Assembly: GCA_900539855.1 (NCBI GenBank)
Contig: UQDO01000004.1
Span: forward strand, 11,828 to 75,827
DNA from: an uncultured Oscillospiraceae bacterium
GTDB lineage: Bacteria > Bacillota > Clostridia > Oscillospirales > Acutalibacteraceae
Length of the DNA: 64,000 bases
Direction of reading: 5' to 3'
Shown: positions 16,313 to 27,394 of the stretch, piece after piece
Position numbering within the stretch: the stretch's first letter is position 1
How the letters are laid out: each line of letters opens with the position of its first letter
The notes under the pieces: model-generated
The model's database searches: none
What the model saw: the letters and a program-made list of their open reading frames with translations, nothing else
Told to the model about the DNA's origin: nothing
Program-made: the position numbers and the translations under genes

Positions 16313-16343
16313 AAGTGACCCTGTTTTGGGGTCACTTTTTTGT
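16313..16343 (+). terminator. Intrinsic terminator after the methyltransferase
   Basis: AAGTGACCC (16313-16321) pairs with GGGTCACTT (16329-16337), with TTTTTTG overlapping the end of the stem. Confidence 0.85.
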
Positions 16344-16391
16344 TTTATACCGTCAATAATACTCATATAAATCTTTGAAGGAGGAATTTAT

Positions 16392-16862
16392 ATGAGCTTT
16401 ATCAAAAAGTATAAAATGCAGATCATTTATACCGTTATAACCTTGCTTGCAGGAGGTTTGTCGGCGCTGCTGTCAGGCAGCTTTGATATTTACTCTACCA
16501 TGAAACAGCCGCCGTTAGCACCCCCTGCGATAGTGTTTCCGATAATGTGGACCGTTCTTTATATACTTATGGGTATTTCCGCAGGTATTGTTGCAGACTC
16601 GCACGATCTTGACAGGACTCTTGGACTAAAGCTTTATTTTTTGCAGCTTGCGCTGAACGTTCTTTGGCCGGTCATATTTTTCAGATTTAAAGCAATAAAG
16701 TTCGCTCTGTTCTGGCTTGTTCTGATAATTATTGCAGTGATAGCGCTTTACCGCGAATTCGGTAGTATCTCAAAAACGGCAGGCAGGCTTCTGATACCTT
16801 ATATTTTGTGGCTTATTTTTGCCTTCTACCTTAATTTCGGGTTCATTATTTTGAACTCATAA
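16392..16862 (+). CDS. tspO: TspO/MBR family membrane protein
   Basis: A 156-residue protein with five predicted spans. Signature stretches are KQPPLAPPAIVFPIMWTVLY, LQLALNVLWPVIFF and IPYILWLIFAFYLN, which line the porphyrin/cholesterol pocket in TspO. TspO proteins bind tetrapyrroles and affect stress and porphyrin handling; the role in anaerobes is unclear. GGAGG is 6-7 nt upstream. Flanked by terminators, it is probably monocistronic. Confidence 0.93.
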   Translation: MSFIKKYKMQIIYTVITLLAGGLSALLSGSFDIYSTMKQPPLAPPAIVFPIMWTVLYILMGISAGIVADSHDLDRTLGLKLYFLQLALNVLWPVIFFRFKAIKFALFWLVLIIIAVIALYREFGSISKTAGRLLIPYILWLIFAFYLNFGFIILNS

Positions 16863-16892
16863 AAATTTTTTTGAAAAATATAGCAAAAGTAC

Positions 16893-16920
16893 TTGATTTT
16901 TTCTGAAAACTTGCTAAAAT
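16893..16920 (+). promoter_or_regulatory. Sigma-A promoter of groESL
   Basis: TTGATT (16893-16898), 16-bp spacer, TAAAAT (16915-16920), directly followed by the CIRCE operator. Confidence 0.8.
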
Positions 16921-16925
16921 ATATA

Positions 16926-16952
16926 TTAGCACTCAAGAGTAATGAGTGCTAA
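16926..16952 (+). promoter_or_regulatory. CIRCE operator (HrcA binding site)
   Basis: A perfect TTAGCACTC-N9-GAGTGCTAA inverted repeat between the groES promoter and start. HrcA binds it to repress groESL at normal temperature. hrcA itself is not in the window. Confidence 0.97.
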
Positions 16953-16966
16953 AACATTGATAATAA

Positions 16967-17269
<303 letters not shown>

Positions 17270-17279
17270 TAGGAGGTAG

Positions 17280-18923
<1,644 letters not shown>

Positions 18924-18935
18924 TAGCAAGGCACT

Positions 18936-18974
18936 GTTGCCGGCAGGCTTTATCCCTGCCGGCAACATTTTTTT
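18936..18974 (+). terminator. Intrinsic terminator of groESL
   Basis: GTTGCCGGCAGG (18936-18947) and CCTGCCGGCAAC (18955-18966) form a perfect 12-bp stem followed by ATTTTTTT. Confidence 0.95.
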
Positions 18975-18986
18975 ATACCCGGTTTA

Positions 18987-19015
18987 TTGACAGTTACCAC
19001 TAATTGATGTATTAT
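18987..19015 (+). promoter_or_regulatory. Sigma-A promoter of tyrA-pncB
   Basis: TTGACA (18987-18992), 17-bp spacer, TATTAT (19010-19015), about 32 bp before the tyrA start. Confidence 0.75.
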
Positions 19016-19046
19016 ATTAGAAACTTAAAGTGAACGGAGCTGTAAA

Positions 19047-19904
19047 ATGACTGCCCTTATAATTGGCCTCGGTCTTATCGGAGGATCGGTGGCAAGATCC
19101 TTAAAAAAGAATTCTGATTGGCGCGTGTTTGGATATGATAAAGACTTGTCGGTCTTACATGAGGCTGAACACTCCGGTGCACTGGACGGTTTGTGGAGCG
19201 AGGGGACAGAGTCTGACGCAGATATAACGGTCATTTGCCTGCCTCCTTCTGCCGCAGTTTCATTTTTAAAGAATAATGTTAGGTTTTTAAAACCCGGCTC
19301 GGTTGTTACCGATGTCTGCGGAATTAAACGCTGGGTAGTCGAACAGTGTGACCGAATATGCCGCGAAAGCGGACTTAAATTCATAGGCGGTCATCCGATG
19401 GCAGGAAAGGAACGCAGCGGTTTTAAAAATTCCGATGAAAACCTCTTTAACCGCGCAAGCTATATTCTGACTCCTGTCAATACGACCGGCGAGGCCGCGC
19501 TCGATGCCGCAAAGAAACTGGCTTTGGCACTCAATGTTGCAAAAATAACCGTAACTACGCCGGAGCATCACGACCGGGTTATTGCGTTTACCTCGCAGCT
19601 GCCGCACATTATTGCCGGTGCATATGTAGGATCAGAGACCTGTCAGATGCGGCACGGCTTTTCGGCAGGCAGCTTTAAAGATGTTTCAAGGGTTGCTACG
19701 GTAGATGAACACCTTTGGACTGAGCTGTTTATGAAAAACAAAGAAATGCTGCTGCCTGAGATAGACTGTATGATCGAAAAACTGATGGAATATAAAAACG
19801 CCATTAAAAGCGGCGATAATGAAACGCTTTGTGAAATAATAAAACATGGCAGAGTTATAAAGGAAAATGATCTTAAGGAGACCGAAAGGGAAGAAAAATT
19901 ATGA
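19047..19904 (+). CDS. tyrA: Prephenate dehydrogenase
   Basis: A 285-residue NAD(P)-dependent dehydrogenase converting prephenate to 4-hydroxyphenylpyruvate for tyrosine. The N-terminal Rossmann motif is IIGLGLIGGSVARSLKK; GGHPMAGKERSGF and the helical C-terminal half with SQLPHIIAGAYV are typical. No ACT or chorismate mutase domain is attached. Unusually it pairs with pncB, which it overlaps by 4 bp, rather than with other aromatic genes. Confidence 0.92.
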   Translation: MTALIIGLGLIGGSVARSLKKNSDWRVFGYDKDLSVLHEAEHSGALDGLWSEGTESDADITVICLPPSAAVSFLKNNVRFLKPGSVVTDVCGIKRWVVEQCDRICRESGLKFIGGHPMAGKERSGFKNSDENLFNRASYILTPVNTTGEAALDAAKKLALALNVAKITVTTPEHHDRVIAFTSQLPHIIAGAYVGSETCQMRHGFSAGSFKDVSRVATVDEHLWTELFMKNKEMLLPEIDCMIEKLMEYKNAIKSGDNETLCEIIKHGRVIKENDLKETEREEKL

Positions 19905-21349
19905 ATAAAATGTATGATGTGGCTATGCTGTCGGACTTTTATGAGTCAACCATGGCAAACGGCGCTATCTTGAAGGGACACAAAGACACGATAGCTTACT
20001 TTGATATGTTCTTCCGCAGAGTGCCGGACGACGGTGGATTTGCGATAATGGCAGGTCTTGAACAGCTTATAAATGACCTTAAGAATTTTACCTTTACCGA
20101 TGAAGACATCGAATATATGCGCGAGCAGAAGATATTTGATGAAAAGTTTTTAAAGTATCTTAAAGATTTCAGGTTTTCCTGCGACGTATGGGCAATACCT
20201 GAAGGGACGCCTATTTTCCCGAAAGAGCCTATCATTACGGTCCGCGGACCGATTACCGAGCTGTTTCTTATAGAAACTCTGCTTTTGCTTAATATCAATC
20301 ATCAGTCGCTTATTGCCACCAAGGCAAACAGAATTGTCAGGGCTGCACAGGGCAGACCGGTAATGGAGTTCGGCGCAAGGCGCGCACACGGAATGGACGC
20401 CTCGGTTTACGGAGCGAGAGCCGCCTATATCGGCGGATGCGTCGGGACATCATGCGTTAAAGCCGGCAGGGATTTTGATATCCCGGTTTCAGGCACCATG
20501 GCGCACAGCTGGGTACAGCTTTTTGACAGTGAGTATGAGGCGTTCAAAGCCTATGCCGAGGTATATCCCGATAAAAGCCTTTTCCTTGTTGACACATATG
20601 ACGTTCTGAAATCGGGTATTCCTAATACCATAAAGGTTGCAAATGAGGTGTTGAAGCCGCTCGGCTGCCGTCCGCTCGGCATAAGGATAGACAGCGGCGA
20701 TATAACCTACCTTTCGAAACGCGCCAGAAAGATGCTTGACGCAGCAGGCTACCCGGATTGCTCAATATGTATTTCTAATTCGCTTGATGAATACCTGATA
20801 CGCGATATGCTTATGCAGGGCGCAAAGATTGATTCATTCGGCGTCGGCGAGCGCCTGATAACCGCGTCGAGCGAAGCGGTGTTCGGCGGAGTTTATAAAA
20901 TGGCTGCCATTGAGGACGAAAACGGAAAGCTGATACCTAAAATCAAACTCAGTGAAAACACTTCAAAAATAACTTTACCCGGATTCAAGCAGTGCTGGAG
21001 ACTGTTTGACCGTGAAAGCGGAAAGGCGATTGCCGACGTGATCACGCTGCGCGATGAAAAAATCGACGACACCGGCGAGTATGATCTTTTTGATCCGGAA
21101 TTCACATGGAAGCGCAAGATTGTGTCCGGCTTTATTGCGCGTCCTTTGCAGGTGCCGATATTCAATAAGGGCGAGCTTGTCTATAAAAGCCCCAGTGCAA
21201 CTGCTATCAAGGAATACCGTGAGCAGCAGGTCGAGTCGCTGTGGGAAGAAGTGCAGAGGTTTGAAAAGCCGCACAAATATTATGTCGATCTTTCGCAGAA
21301 TCTGTGGGATCTTTACACCGATATGCTTAAACGCAATACAATGAAATAA
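19901..21349 (+). CDS. pncB: Nicotinate phosphoribosyltransferase
   Basis: A 482-residue enzyme that joins nicotinate and PRPP to nicotinate mononucleotide, the Preiss-Handler entry to NAD. Diagnostic stretches are DFYESTMANGAI at the start, MEFGARRAHGMDAS and GTMAHSWVQLF in the active site and LGIRIDSGDITYLS. GAAAGGGAAG is upstream and the start overlaps tyrA. With the nicotinamidase at 45959, NadE and NadK it completes a salvage route in this window. Confidence 0.95.
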   Translation: MNKMYDVAMLSDFYESTMANGAILKGHKDTIAYFDMFFRRVPDDGGFAIMAGLEQLINDLKNFTFTDEDIEYMREQKIFDEKFLKYLKDFRFSCDVWAIPEGTPIFPKEPIITVRGPITELFLIETLLLLNINHQSLIATKANRIVRAAQGRPVMEFGARRAHGMDASVYGARAAYIGGCVGTSCVKAGRDFDIPVSGTMAHSWVQLFDSEYEAFKAYAEVYPDKSLFLVDTYDVLKSGIPNTIKVANEVLKPLGCRPLGIRIDSGDITYLSKRARKMLDAAGYPDCSICISNSLDEYLIRDMLMQGAKIDSFGVGERLITASSEAVFGGVYKMAAIEDENGKLIPKIKLSENTSKITLPGFKQCWRLFDRESGKAIADVITLRDEKIDDTGEYDLFDPEFTWKRKIVSGFIARPLQVPIFNKGELVYKSPSATAIKEYREQQVESLWEEVQRFEKPHKYYVDLSQNLWDLYTDMLKRNTMK

Positions 21350-21355
21350 ACCTTA

Positions 21356-21390
21356 CCGATCCGTTCTTTACACGGGTCGGCTTTTTCATT
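21356..21390 (+). terminator. Intrinsic terminator after pncB
   Basis: CCGATCCG (21356-21363) pairs with CGGGTCGG (21373-21380), including one G-U, then CTTTTTCATTTTG. Confidence 0.82.
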
Positions 21391-21432
21391 TTGTCAAAAT
21401 GTTACCAAAATGAAAACATTGATTTATTTTTG

Positions 21433-21461
21433 TTGCAATAACAATTTATTTATTGTATAAT
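21433..21461 (+). promoter_or_regulatory. Sigma-A promoter of lon-engB-lysA
   Basis: TTGCAA (21433-21438), 17-bp spacer, consensus TATAAT (21456-21461). It places the transcript start near 21468, ruling out the upstream in-frame ATG at 21453 as the lon start. Confidence 0.85.
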
Positions 21462-21524
21462 CACTTAAGTATTTTGGGACAGTGGATTTTTTGCCTACCG
21501 TCTCACACCCGAATGGAGAATAAC

Positions 21525-23930
21525 ATGTCTGAAAATAACATCACTAATATGCCGCTGCTTGCCCTTAGAGGGCTGGTCATTTACCCGGAAATGATGGTAC
21601 ATTTTGATGTGGTAAGGAAAAAATCCATCGACGCCATAAATGCCGCCATGTCCGCCGACCGCAGCGTTTTCCTCATTACACAAAAGAATATTTCTGTGGA
21701 TGATCCTACGAGAAATGATCTCTACGATATCGGCTGCGTTGCAAAGGTGAAAAAAATACTCCGCATGTCGGATGATGTTGTGCGCGTTCTTGTTGAAGGC
21801 TGTTACAGAGCCGAGCTTGTCGGCATAACCGACACCGATCCGACCTGCCGTGCAGATGTTGAGCGTATTTATGATGCGCCTGTCAAGTGCCGCCCTGTTT
21901 ATAAGGATGCAATGCTGCGCAACGCCAAAGCGGCGTTTGACGCATATGCCGCAGTAGCAGCCAAAATTCCGCCGGACGTTCTGATGACTGTTGTTGCTGC
22001 CAATGATATGGGCAGACTGGCTGATTATGTTGCACATAATATCCCTTTTGATGTTGACGATAAGCAGTATATACTCGAACAGCATGACACTTTAAAGCGT
22101 CTGAAATCGGTTATTACGCTTTTAAAGCGTGAGCGTGAAATAGCTTCCCTTGACGACGAGATAAATGAAAAGGTCAGAGTGAACATTGATGATAACCAAA
22201 GAGAATATTATCTCCGTGAGCAGATAAAGGTCATCAATGAAGAACTTTACGGTCAGAGCGATTCCGACTCAGAGTATAAAAAGTATTACGATAAGATTGA
22301 TGCCTTGAGGGCAGAACCTTATGTAAAGGAACGCCTTTGCGACGAGGTTGACAGGTTGATGAAAATGCCTCAGGGCTCACATGAGTCGACCGTTGTTCTG
22401 AACTATCTTGACACCTGTCTTTCTTTACCCTGGGGTATTTATACCGACAGCAGGATAAATCTGCAAAAGGCAGCAAAAATACTTGACCGTGAGCATTACG
22501 GACTTAAAAAGGTTAAGGAAAGAATACTTGAACTGCTTGCAGTCCATTCGCTTGTACCCGATATAAAGGGTCAGATAATCTGCCTTGTCGGACCTCCGGG
22601 AGTCGGTAAGACCTCTATTGTACGAAGCATTGCCGAGTGCATGGGCAGAAAATATGCAAGGGTGTCGCTCGGAGGTATAACCGATGAGGCTGAAATACGC
22701 GGTCACCGCAAGACATATATCGGTGCTATGCCGGGAAGAATGATCAATGCCGTAAAATCTGCAGGCAGCGCAAATCCGGTCATTCTGCTTGATGAGATAG
22801 ACAAGCTCGGTTCGTCGTTTAAAGGTGATCCGGCGTCTGCTATGCTTGAGATACTTGACAGTGAGCAGAATTCGACCTTTTACGATCACTACATTGATAT
22901 GCCGTTTGACCTCAGCCGCGTGCTGTTTATCACTACCGCAAACGATGCAGGAGCGATACCCGGACCGCTGCTTGACCGTATGGAGCTTATAGAGCTCGGC
23001 AGCTACACCCGTGAGGAAAAGTTCCACATTGCCAAGGAACATCTCATTAAAAAACAGCTTGCCGCCTGCGGTCTTAAAGCAAAGCAGGTCAGATTCACCG
23101 ATGAGGTTATATATAAGCTTATAGATTCATACACACGCGAAGCAGGTGTCAGACGTCTTGACCGTACCATTGCTTCCGTTTGCAGAAAGTCCGCAGCGCG
23201 TATTGTCACCGGTGATGCTTCGGTAAAATTGAACGACACTGTACTTCGTGAAATGCTCGGTTCCGAAAAGTATCGGCCTGAGACAGCACCCGTAAATGAC
23301 GAGGTAGGCATGGTAAACGGACTTGCATGGACAAGCGTCGGCGGCGTTCTGATGCCCCTTGAGGTCGTCTGCGTGCCCGGCAGCGGACAACTGTCGCTTA
23401 CCGGTTCGCTCGGTGATGTTATGAAAGAGTCTGCAAAAGCCGCAGTCACATGCGTCAGAAGCAGGGCGGAGCTGCTTGGTATCGATAAGGATTTCTATAA
23501 AAATCTTGACATCCATATCCATGCTCCAGAAGCTGCCGTCCCGAAGGACGGACCGTCAGCCGGTGTAACAATGTTTACGGCAATTGTTTCAGCCCTTACC
23601 GGCAGTCCGGTGAGGCACGACGTTGCCATGACGGGCGAGATCACCTTACGCGGCAAGGTTATGCCTATAGGCGGACTCAAAGAGAAAACCATGGCGGCTT
23701 ACCGTGCCGGCATCAAAAAGGTACTTATTCCAAAGGATAACATACCGGATCTTGATGAGATCGATGAAACCGTTAAAGACAGTATTATCTTTGTTCCGGT
23801 TGAAAGCGTTGACAGCGTGTTGTCTGAGGCGCTTTTGAAGATCAATGTACCTCAGAAAAAGGTACATACCGATACCTTCCAGATACCGGACAAGGCTAAG
23901 GACAATGCCGTAATACCGGCAAGACAGTAA
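21525..23930 (+). CDS. lon: ATP-dependent protease Lon
   Basis: An 801-residue Lon protease that degrades damaged and regulatory proteins. Order: N-terminal substrate domain (residues 1-200), coiled region, AAA+ ATPase with Walker A GPPGVGKTS (about 355), Walker B ILLDEIDKL, and the serine-lysine protease domain with PKDGPSAGVTMFT (Ser about 677) and GGLKEKTMAAYRAG (Lys about 720). The usual GGVRDEAEIRGH reads GGITDEAEIRGH. The ATG at 21525 has GGAG 6 nt upstream. engB follows at 11 bp, as in Bacillus. Confidence 0.97.
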   Translation: MSENNITNMPLLALRGLVIYPEMMVHFDVVRKKSIDAINAAMSADRSVFLITQKNISVDDPTRNDLYDIGCVAKVKKILRMSDDVVRVLVEGCYRAELVGITDTDPTCRADVERIYDAPVKCRPVYKDAMLRNAKAAFDAYAAVAAKIPPDVLMTVVAANDMGRLADYVAHNIPFDVDDKQYILEQHDTLKRLKSVITLLKREREIASLDDEINEKVRVNIDDNQREYYLREQIKVINEELYGQSDSDSEYKKYYDKIDALRAEPYVKERLCDEVDRLMKMPQGSHESTVVLNYLDTCLSLPWGIYTDSRINLQKAAKILDREHYGLKKVKERILELLAVHSLVPDIKGQIICLVGPPGVGKTSIVRSIAECMGRKYARVSLGGITDEAEIRGHRKTYIGAMPGRMINAVKSAGSANPVILLDEIDKLGSSFKGDPASAMLEILDSEQNSTFYDHYIDMPFDLSRVLFITTANDAGAIPGPLLDRMELIELGSYTREEKFHIAKEHLIKKQLAACGLKAKQVRFTDEVIYKLIDSYTREAGVRRLDRTIASVCRKSAARIVTGDASVKLNDTVLREMLGSEKYRPETAPVNDEVGMVNGLAWTSVGGVLMPLEVVCVPGSGQLSLTGSLGDVMKESAKAAVTCVRSRAELLGIDKDFYKNLDIHIHAPEAAVPKDGPSAGVTMFTAIVSALTGSPVRHDVAMTGEITLRGKVMPIGGLKEKTMAAYRAGIKKVLIPKDNIPDLDEIDETVKDSIIFVPVESVDSVLSEALLKINVPQKKVHTDTFQIPDKAKDNAVIPARQ

Positions 23931-23941
23931 CGGAGTTGTTT

Positions 23942-24535
23942 ATGAATTACAATAATGCGGCTTTTGAAACATCGTGCGGAACGTCGGCTCATCTGATACC
24001 GTGTGATTTGCCCGAGGTCTGCTTTTCCGGTCATTCAAACGTCGGAAAGTCATCTCTTATAAACAGAATATTGGGCAGAAAATCCATAGCAAGGGTCAGT
24101 AATAAGCCGGGCAAGACAGTCACGGTCAATTTCTTTAAATGTGAAAATATAAGACTTGCCGATCTTCCGGGTTACGGCTTTGCAAAGGTATCAAAGGCCG
24201 AAAAGCTGCGTTGGTCGGAACTTATGCATGGGTATTTTTCCTCGTCCCGTGATATAAGACTTGTTTTTCAGCTTATTGATGCAAGACACAAGCCGACTGC
24301 CGATGACATTAATATGCTGCGTTTTCTTTGCGACAACGGTATACCTTTTGTCGTTGTACTCACAAAGTGCGATAAGCTCAATAAATCGGAGCGGTCCCAT
24401 AATTTCGAAATGCTCAAAAATGAGATGAGCTTTGTGGGAGATGTTCCGTTTGTGCCGTTTTCAGCGACAACGGGTGAGGGAAACGAAACATTGAGAGAAC
24501 TGCTTGAAGCAGCGTGTAATAAAGGGGAATTATGA
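23942..24535 (+). CDS. engB: Ribosome biogenesis GTPase EngB (YsxC/YihA)
   Basis: A 197-residue TRAFAC GTPase required for 50S assembly. G motifs are seen: G1 GHSNVGKSSL, G3 DLPGYGFAKV, G4 TKCDKL and G5 FSATTGEG. The YsxC-specific VSNKPGKTVTVNFF is present. The ATG at 23942 has GGAG 6 nt upstream; a TTG 2 codons earlier is less likely. Linked lon-engB order supports the name. Confidence 0.96.
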   Translation: MNYNNAAFETSCGTSAHLIPCDLPEVCFSGHSNVGKSSLINRILGRKSIARVSNKPGKTVTVNFFKCENIRLADLPGYGFAKVSKAEKLRWSELMHGYFSSSRDIRLVFQLIDARHKPTADDINMLRFLCDNGIPFVVVLTKCDKLNKSERSHNFEMLKNEMSFVGDVPFVPFSATTGEGNETLRELLEAACNKGEL

Positions 24536-25830
24536 TGGTCAGCGAATCTTTGGGACTGAATGAAAAGGGACACCTTACCTGCGGCGGCGCGGATTGCGTC
24601 GAGCTTGCAGCTAAGTACGGCACTCCGCTTTATGTTTTTGATGAAGCGCTTATAAGAAAAACAATGCGTGAGTTCAAAAGCTCAATAGAGGATTATTACG
24701 ACGGAAACGGCAGAGTGCTTTATGCAAGCAAGGCCTTTTCCTGCAAGGAAATGTACAGAATAGCCGCATCCGAGGGAATCGGTGCTGATGTCGTATCTGC
24801 AGGTGAGATATATACTGCACTGTCGGCTGGCTTCCCGGCGGCGGATATGTTTTTTCACGGTAACAATAAAACGCCTGATGAGATAAAATATGCGATTTCG
24901 AACGGTGTCGGCAGAATAGTCGTTGACAACATGACCGAGCTTGAAAATATTGAGTACATTGCCAAGGACCTCAATGTTACGGTAAAGGTTATACTGCGTA
25001 TAAAACCGGGAATTGACGCACACACGCATAATTATATCAGAACCGGTCAGATTGACTCAAAATTCGGTTTCGCCCTTGAAAACGGCGAGGCAATGGAGGC
25101 TGCTATAAAGGCGTCTGGTTACGGTAATCTTGAACTTATGGGCTTTCACTGTCATATAGGCTCGCAGATATTTACTGTTGATCCCTTCCGGGGAGCGGCA
25201 GATGTTATGATAGGATTTATGGCTGATTTCAGAGACAAGACCGGCATCGTCGTGCCGGAGCTTAATCTCGGCGGCGGCTTCGGGGTTAAATATCTTGAAA
25301 CCGACGGTCAGCTTCCGTTCGGATCGTTTTTAAAACAGGTGTCGGTCGAACTCAAAGCCAAAGCAGGGTCGTTGGGTTATCCCGTACCAAGGATATATAT
25401 TGAGCCCGGACGTGCGATAGTAGGTCCTGCCGGTATTACTCTTTACACCGTTGGAGCGGTTAAATCCATAAAAGATGTCAGGACATATGTGTCCATCGAC
25501 GGCGGTATGACAGATAATCCGAGATATGCGCTTTACCAGTCCGATTATGATATAATAATCGCCAATAAAGCCGACAGACCGAAAGATTTTATTGCTACCG
25601 TTGCCGGTAAATGCTGTGAAAGCGGCGATCTCATACAGGAGCATGCGCCTATGCAGCGCCCTGAGGTGGGTGATATACTTGCCGTCATGACAACCGGTGC
25701 ATATAATTACTCCATGGCAAGCAATTATAACCGCATACCAAGACCGGCGGCGGTCATGGTAAACAACGGTGCCGACCGCTTGATAATCAAACGCGAAACG
25801 TTTGAGGATCTTGTTAAAAACGATATATAA
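24532..25830 (+). CDS. lysA: Diaminopimelate decarboxylase
   Basis: A 432-residue fold-III PLP enzyme for the last step of lysine synthesis. The PLP lysine is in VLYASKAFSCKEM (residue about 66); further signatures are GFHCHIGSQIF, LNLGGGFGVKY, EPGRAIVGPAG, GKCCESGDLI with the catalytic Cys, and the C-terminal GAYNYSMASNYNR. It overlaps engB by 4 bp and starts at tandem ATGs after AAAGGGG. Confidence 0.96.
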   Translation: MMVSESLGLNEKGHLTCGGADCVELAAKYGTPLYVFDEALIRKTMREFKSSIEDYYDGNGRVLYASKAFSCKEMYRIAASEGIGADVVSAGEIYTALSAGFPAADMFFHGNNKTPDEIKYAISNGVGRIVVDNMTELENIEYIAKDLNVTVKVILRIKPGIDAHTHNYIRTGQIDSKFGFALENGEAMEAAIKASGYGNLELMGFHCHIGSQIFTVDPFRGAADVMIGFMADFRDKTGIVVPELNLGGGFGVKYLETDGQLPFGSFLKQVSVELKAKAGSLGYPVPRIYIEPGRAIVGPAGITLYTVGAVKSIKDVRTYVSIDGGMTDNPRYALYQSDYDIIIANKADRPKDFIATVAGKCCESGDLIQEHAPMQRPEVGDILAVMTTGAYNYSMASNYNRIPRPAAVMVNNGADRLIIKRETFEDLVKNDI

Positions 25831-25866
25831 AAAATATCCGGTGCATGAGCATCGGATATTTTTTTA
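25828..25866. terminator. Bidirectional terminator between lysA and ogg
   Basis: AAAAAATATCCG and CGGATATTTTTTT flank GTGC-ATGA-GCAT. The A-run and T-run on opposite sides let it stop both convergent genes. Confidence 0.9.
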
Positions 25867-25867
25867 T

Positions 25868-26722
25868 TTAAAATTTTCCGTTTTCATCTCTGATATAATT
25901 GAATATATATTGCTGGGCTATGCCGGCGTACGGCAGCGCACACTCGGGTAATTCGCCGCCGAAATATTCTGTGAGTGCTCTCTTTATCCAGACATCCTTC
26001 GGCAAAACATCAAGGTGCGAATATCCGAAAAGCAATGTACAATCGGCGACCTTTGCACCGACGCCGGTTATCTTCATAAGCTCTTTTCTTGCCGTATCAT
26101 TGTCTGAATTGGCTATCAGCTCGGTATTTATCGTGCCGTCTGTGACCTTCTTTGCCGCATCGATTATGTACCGTGCCCGAAAGCCGCTTCTGAGCGGTGC
26201 AAGATCGTCCGGTGTCAGACATGCCAGCTTTTGGGGCGCCGGAAATGCAAAGCCGCCGTCTACCGGTTCGCCGAACTGCTCGCACAGCCTGCCGATAATG
26301 CCTTTTATACGCGGAATATTATTGTTTTGCGATATTATAAAAGAGCAAAGCGTCTCCCACTTATCCTGTCTTAAAATTCTGATACCGCTGTTTTTGTGGG
26401 CTGCGGCGCTTAGGATCTTATCCGGATCCATCGATGATACAATGACACTGTAATCCCGGTCTATATCAAAATAATTACGCCATTTTTCCTCGTATTCCGA
26501 AAGGTCGGTATCGAAAAGAATGATCTTGTTATCGGCATGTCCTATCTTAATATATCTGCCGAGGGCAATTCCGCTCCAGCACCCGTCGGGCAGGGGGGAC
26601 CATCTGAATGCCTGACCGCAGTCGAGCGTTTGGCGAAGATCGAAATTGTCTACGCCGCTTATTATTGTATTTCCGTTTTTAAATTCGGCGAACGGTTTGT
26701 ACTCGTGCATCTTCATCACCAC
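25868..26722 (-). CDS. 8-oxoguanine DNA glycosylase-like (OGG1 family)
   Basis: A protein of about 284 residues with the OGG N-terminal domain (FDLRQTLDCGQAFRW) and an HhH-GPD domain: SFIISQNNNIPRIKG, the hairpin MKITGVGAKVADC, and the catalytic LPKDVWIKRAL, where Lys is followed by the conserved Asp. It removes 8-oxoguanine from DNA. The start is ambiguous among GTG 26722, ATG 26716 and ATG 26710; a GGTGAT-type site favours the inner ones. The pattern matches the bacterial OGG1-like group common in Clostridia. It is monocistronic and convergent with lysA. Confidence 0.9.
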   Translation of the reverse strand: MVMKMHEYKPFAEFKNGNTIISGVDNFDLRQTLDCGQAFRWSPLPDGCWSGIALGRYIKIGHADNKIILFDTDLSEYEEKWRNYFDIDRDYSVIVSSMDPDKILSAAAHKNSGIRILRQDKWETLCSFIISQNNNIPRIKGIIGRLCEQFGEPVDGGFAFPAPQKLACLTPDDLAPLRSGFRARYIIDAAKKVTDGTINTELIANSDNDTARKELMKITGVGAKVADCTLLFGYSHLDVLPKDVWIKRALTEYFGGELPECALPYAGIAQQYIFNYIRDENGKF

Positions 26723-26772
26723 TTTATTATTGATATTTTATCAAATAATGATACATAATTCAACATATAAAA

Positions 26773-26799
26773 ACAAATTGCGACATTTTTACAATTTGT
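26773..26799 (+). repeat. Inverted repeat in the ogg leader
   Basis: ACAAATTG (26773-26780) and CAATTTGT (26792-26799) are perfect complements with an 11-bp spacer, about 50-75 bp upstream of the ogg start. Possible operator. Confidence 0.45.
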
Positions 26800-26881
26800 A
26801 AGGTTACATAAATCGCTTAATTATGGAAATCTGAGCTTGCAAACGGCTTGTACGCGCAACTTTTCCGCTCATTCCACATAG

Positions 26882-26890
26882 TTATCCACA
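26882..26890 (+). promoter_or_regulatory. Consensus DnaA-box sequence
   Basis: TTATCCACA exactly matches the DnaA box. One degenerate neighbour (TTCCACATA, 26872) lies next to it in an AT-rich 290-bp intergenic stretch. A lone box may be chance. Confidence 0.3.
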
Positions 26891-27008
26891 TAAATTATGT
26901 AAACCGATAATTACAAAACGTATTATTTTAAAAAAATTACTTGACAAATCTGTATAGAAATAAAAATGAATGATAACAATTATATATCGCCAAAGGAGGT
27001 CCGGTTAC

Positions 27009-27302
27009 ATGATAAGAGGAATAAACAAACGTATAATTGAAGTAAACGATACGGGAAGCGAGCTGTTTGAAAAAGCACTTCTATTTGTCAGGTCAGACAG
27101 CAGGAGCGACGATGAGGGACTCAAGAAAGAGGCTGAAAAAATTGTTGCCGCTTATGTGACGCCTGATGATGCAAACGCATATAAACCGGGTTATTTAAGG
27201 TACACCGAAAGCAAACGGAAATTCAAAGCCATAGCATTTTTTGTGTTGAGCGTTGTCATAGCGGCAGCTGCGGTGACCGGCTTGTATCTGTATTTTAAAT
27301 AA
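27009..27302 (+). CDS. Small tail-anchored membrane protein, unknown
   Basis: A 97-residue protein not recognised. Residues 1-70 are charged and partly helical (INKRIIEVNDTGSELFEKAL; DDEGLKKEAEKIVAAYV), residues 76-95 form one membrane span (IAFFVLSVVIAAAAVTGLYL) close to the C-terminus, so the body probably lies in the cytoplasm. A near-ideal AAAGGAGG at 26992 and a TTGACA at 26941 (no clear -10 at normal spacing) precede it. The earlier ATG at 26970 lacks a ribosome site. It is the first gene left of the secreted protein/sortase cluster but has its own start region. Confidence 0.7.
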   Translation: MIRGINKRIIEVNDTGSELFEKALLFVRSDSRSDDEGLKKEAEKIVAAYVTPDDANAYKPGYLRYTESKRKFKAIAFFVLSVVIAAAAVTGLYLYFK

Positions 27303-27394
27303 ACTAAAATTAAATATTATGGTAATGTAACATATAAGATGCCGATTATCAAACAATTTTAGTTTATTTTATTACAGTAAAATCATTTTTGGTA

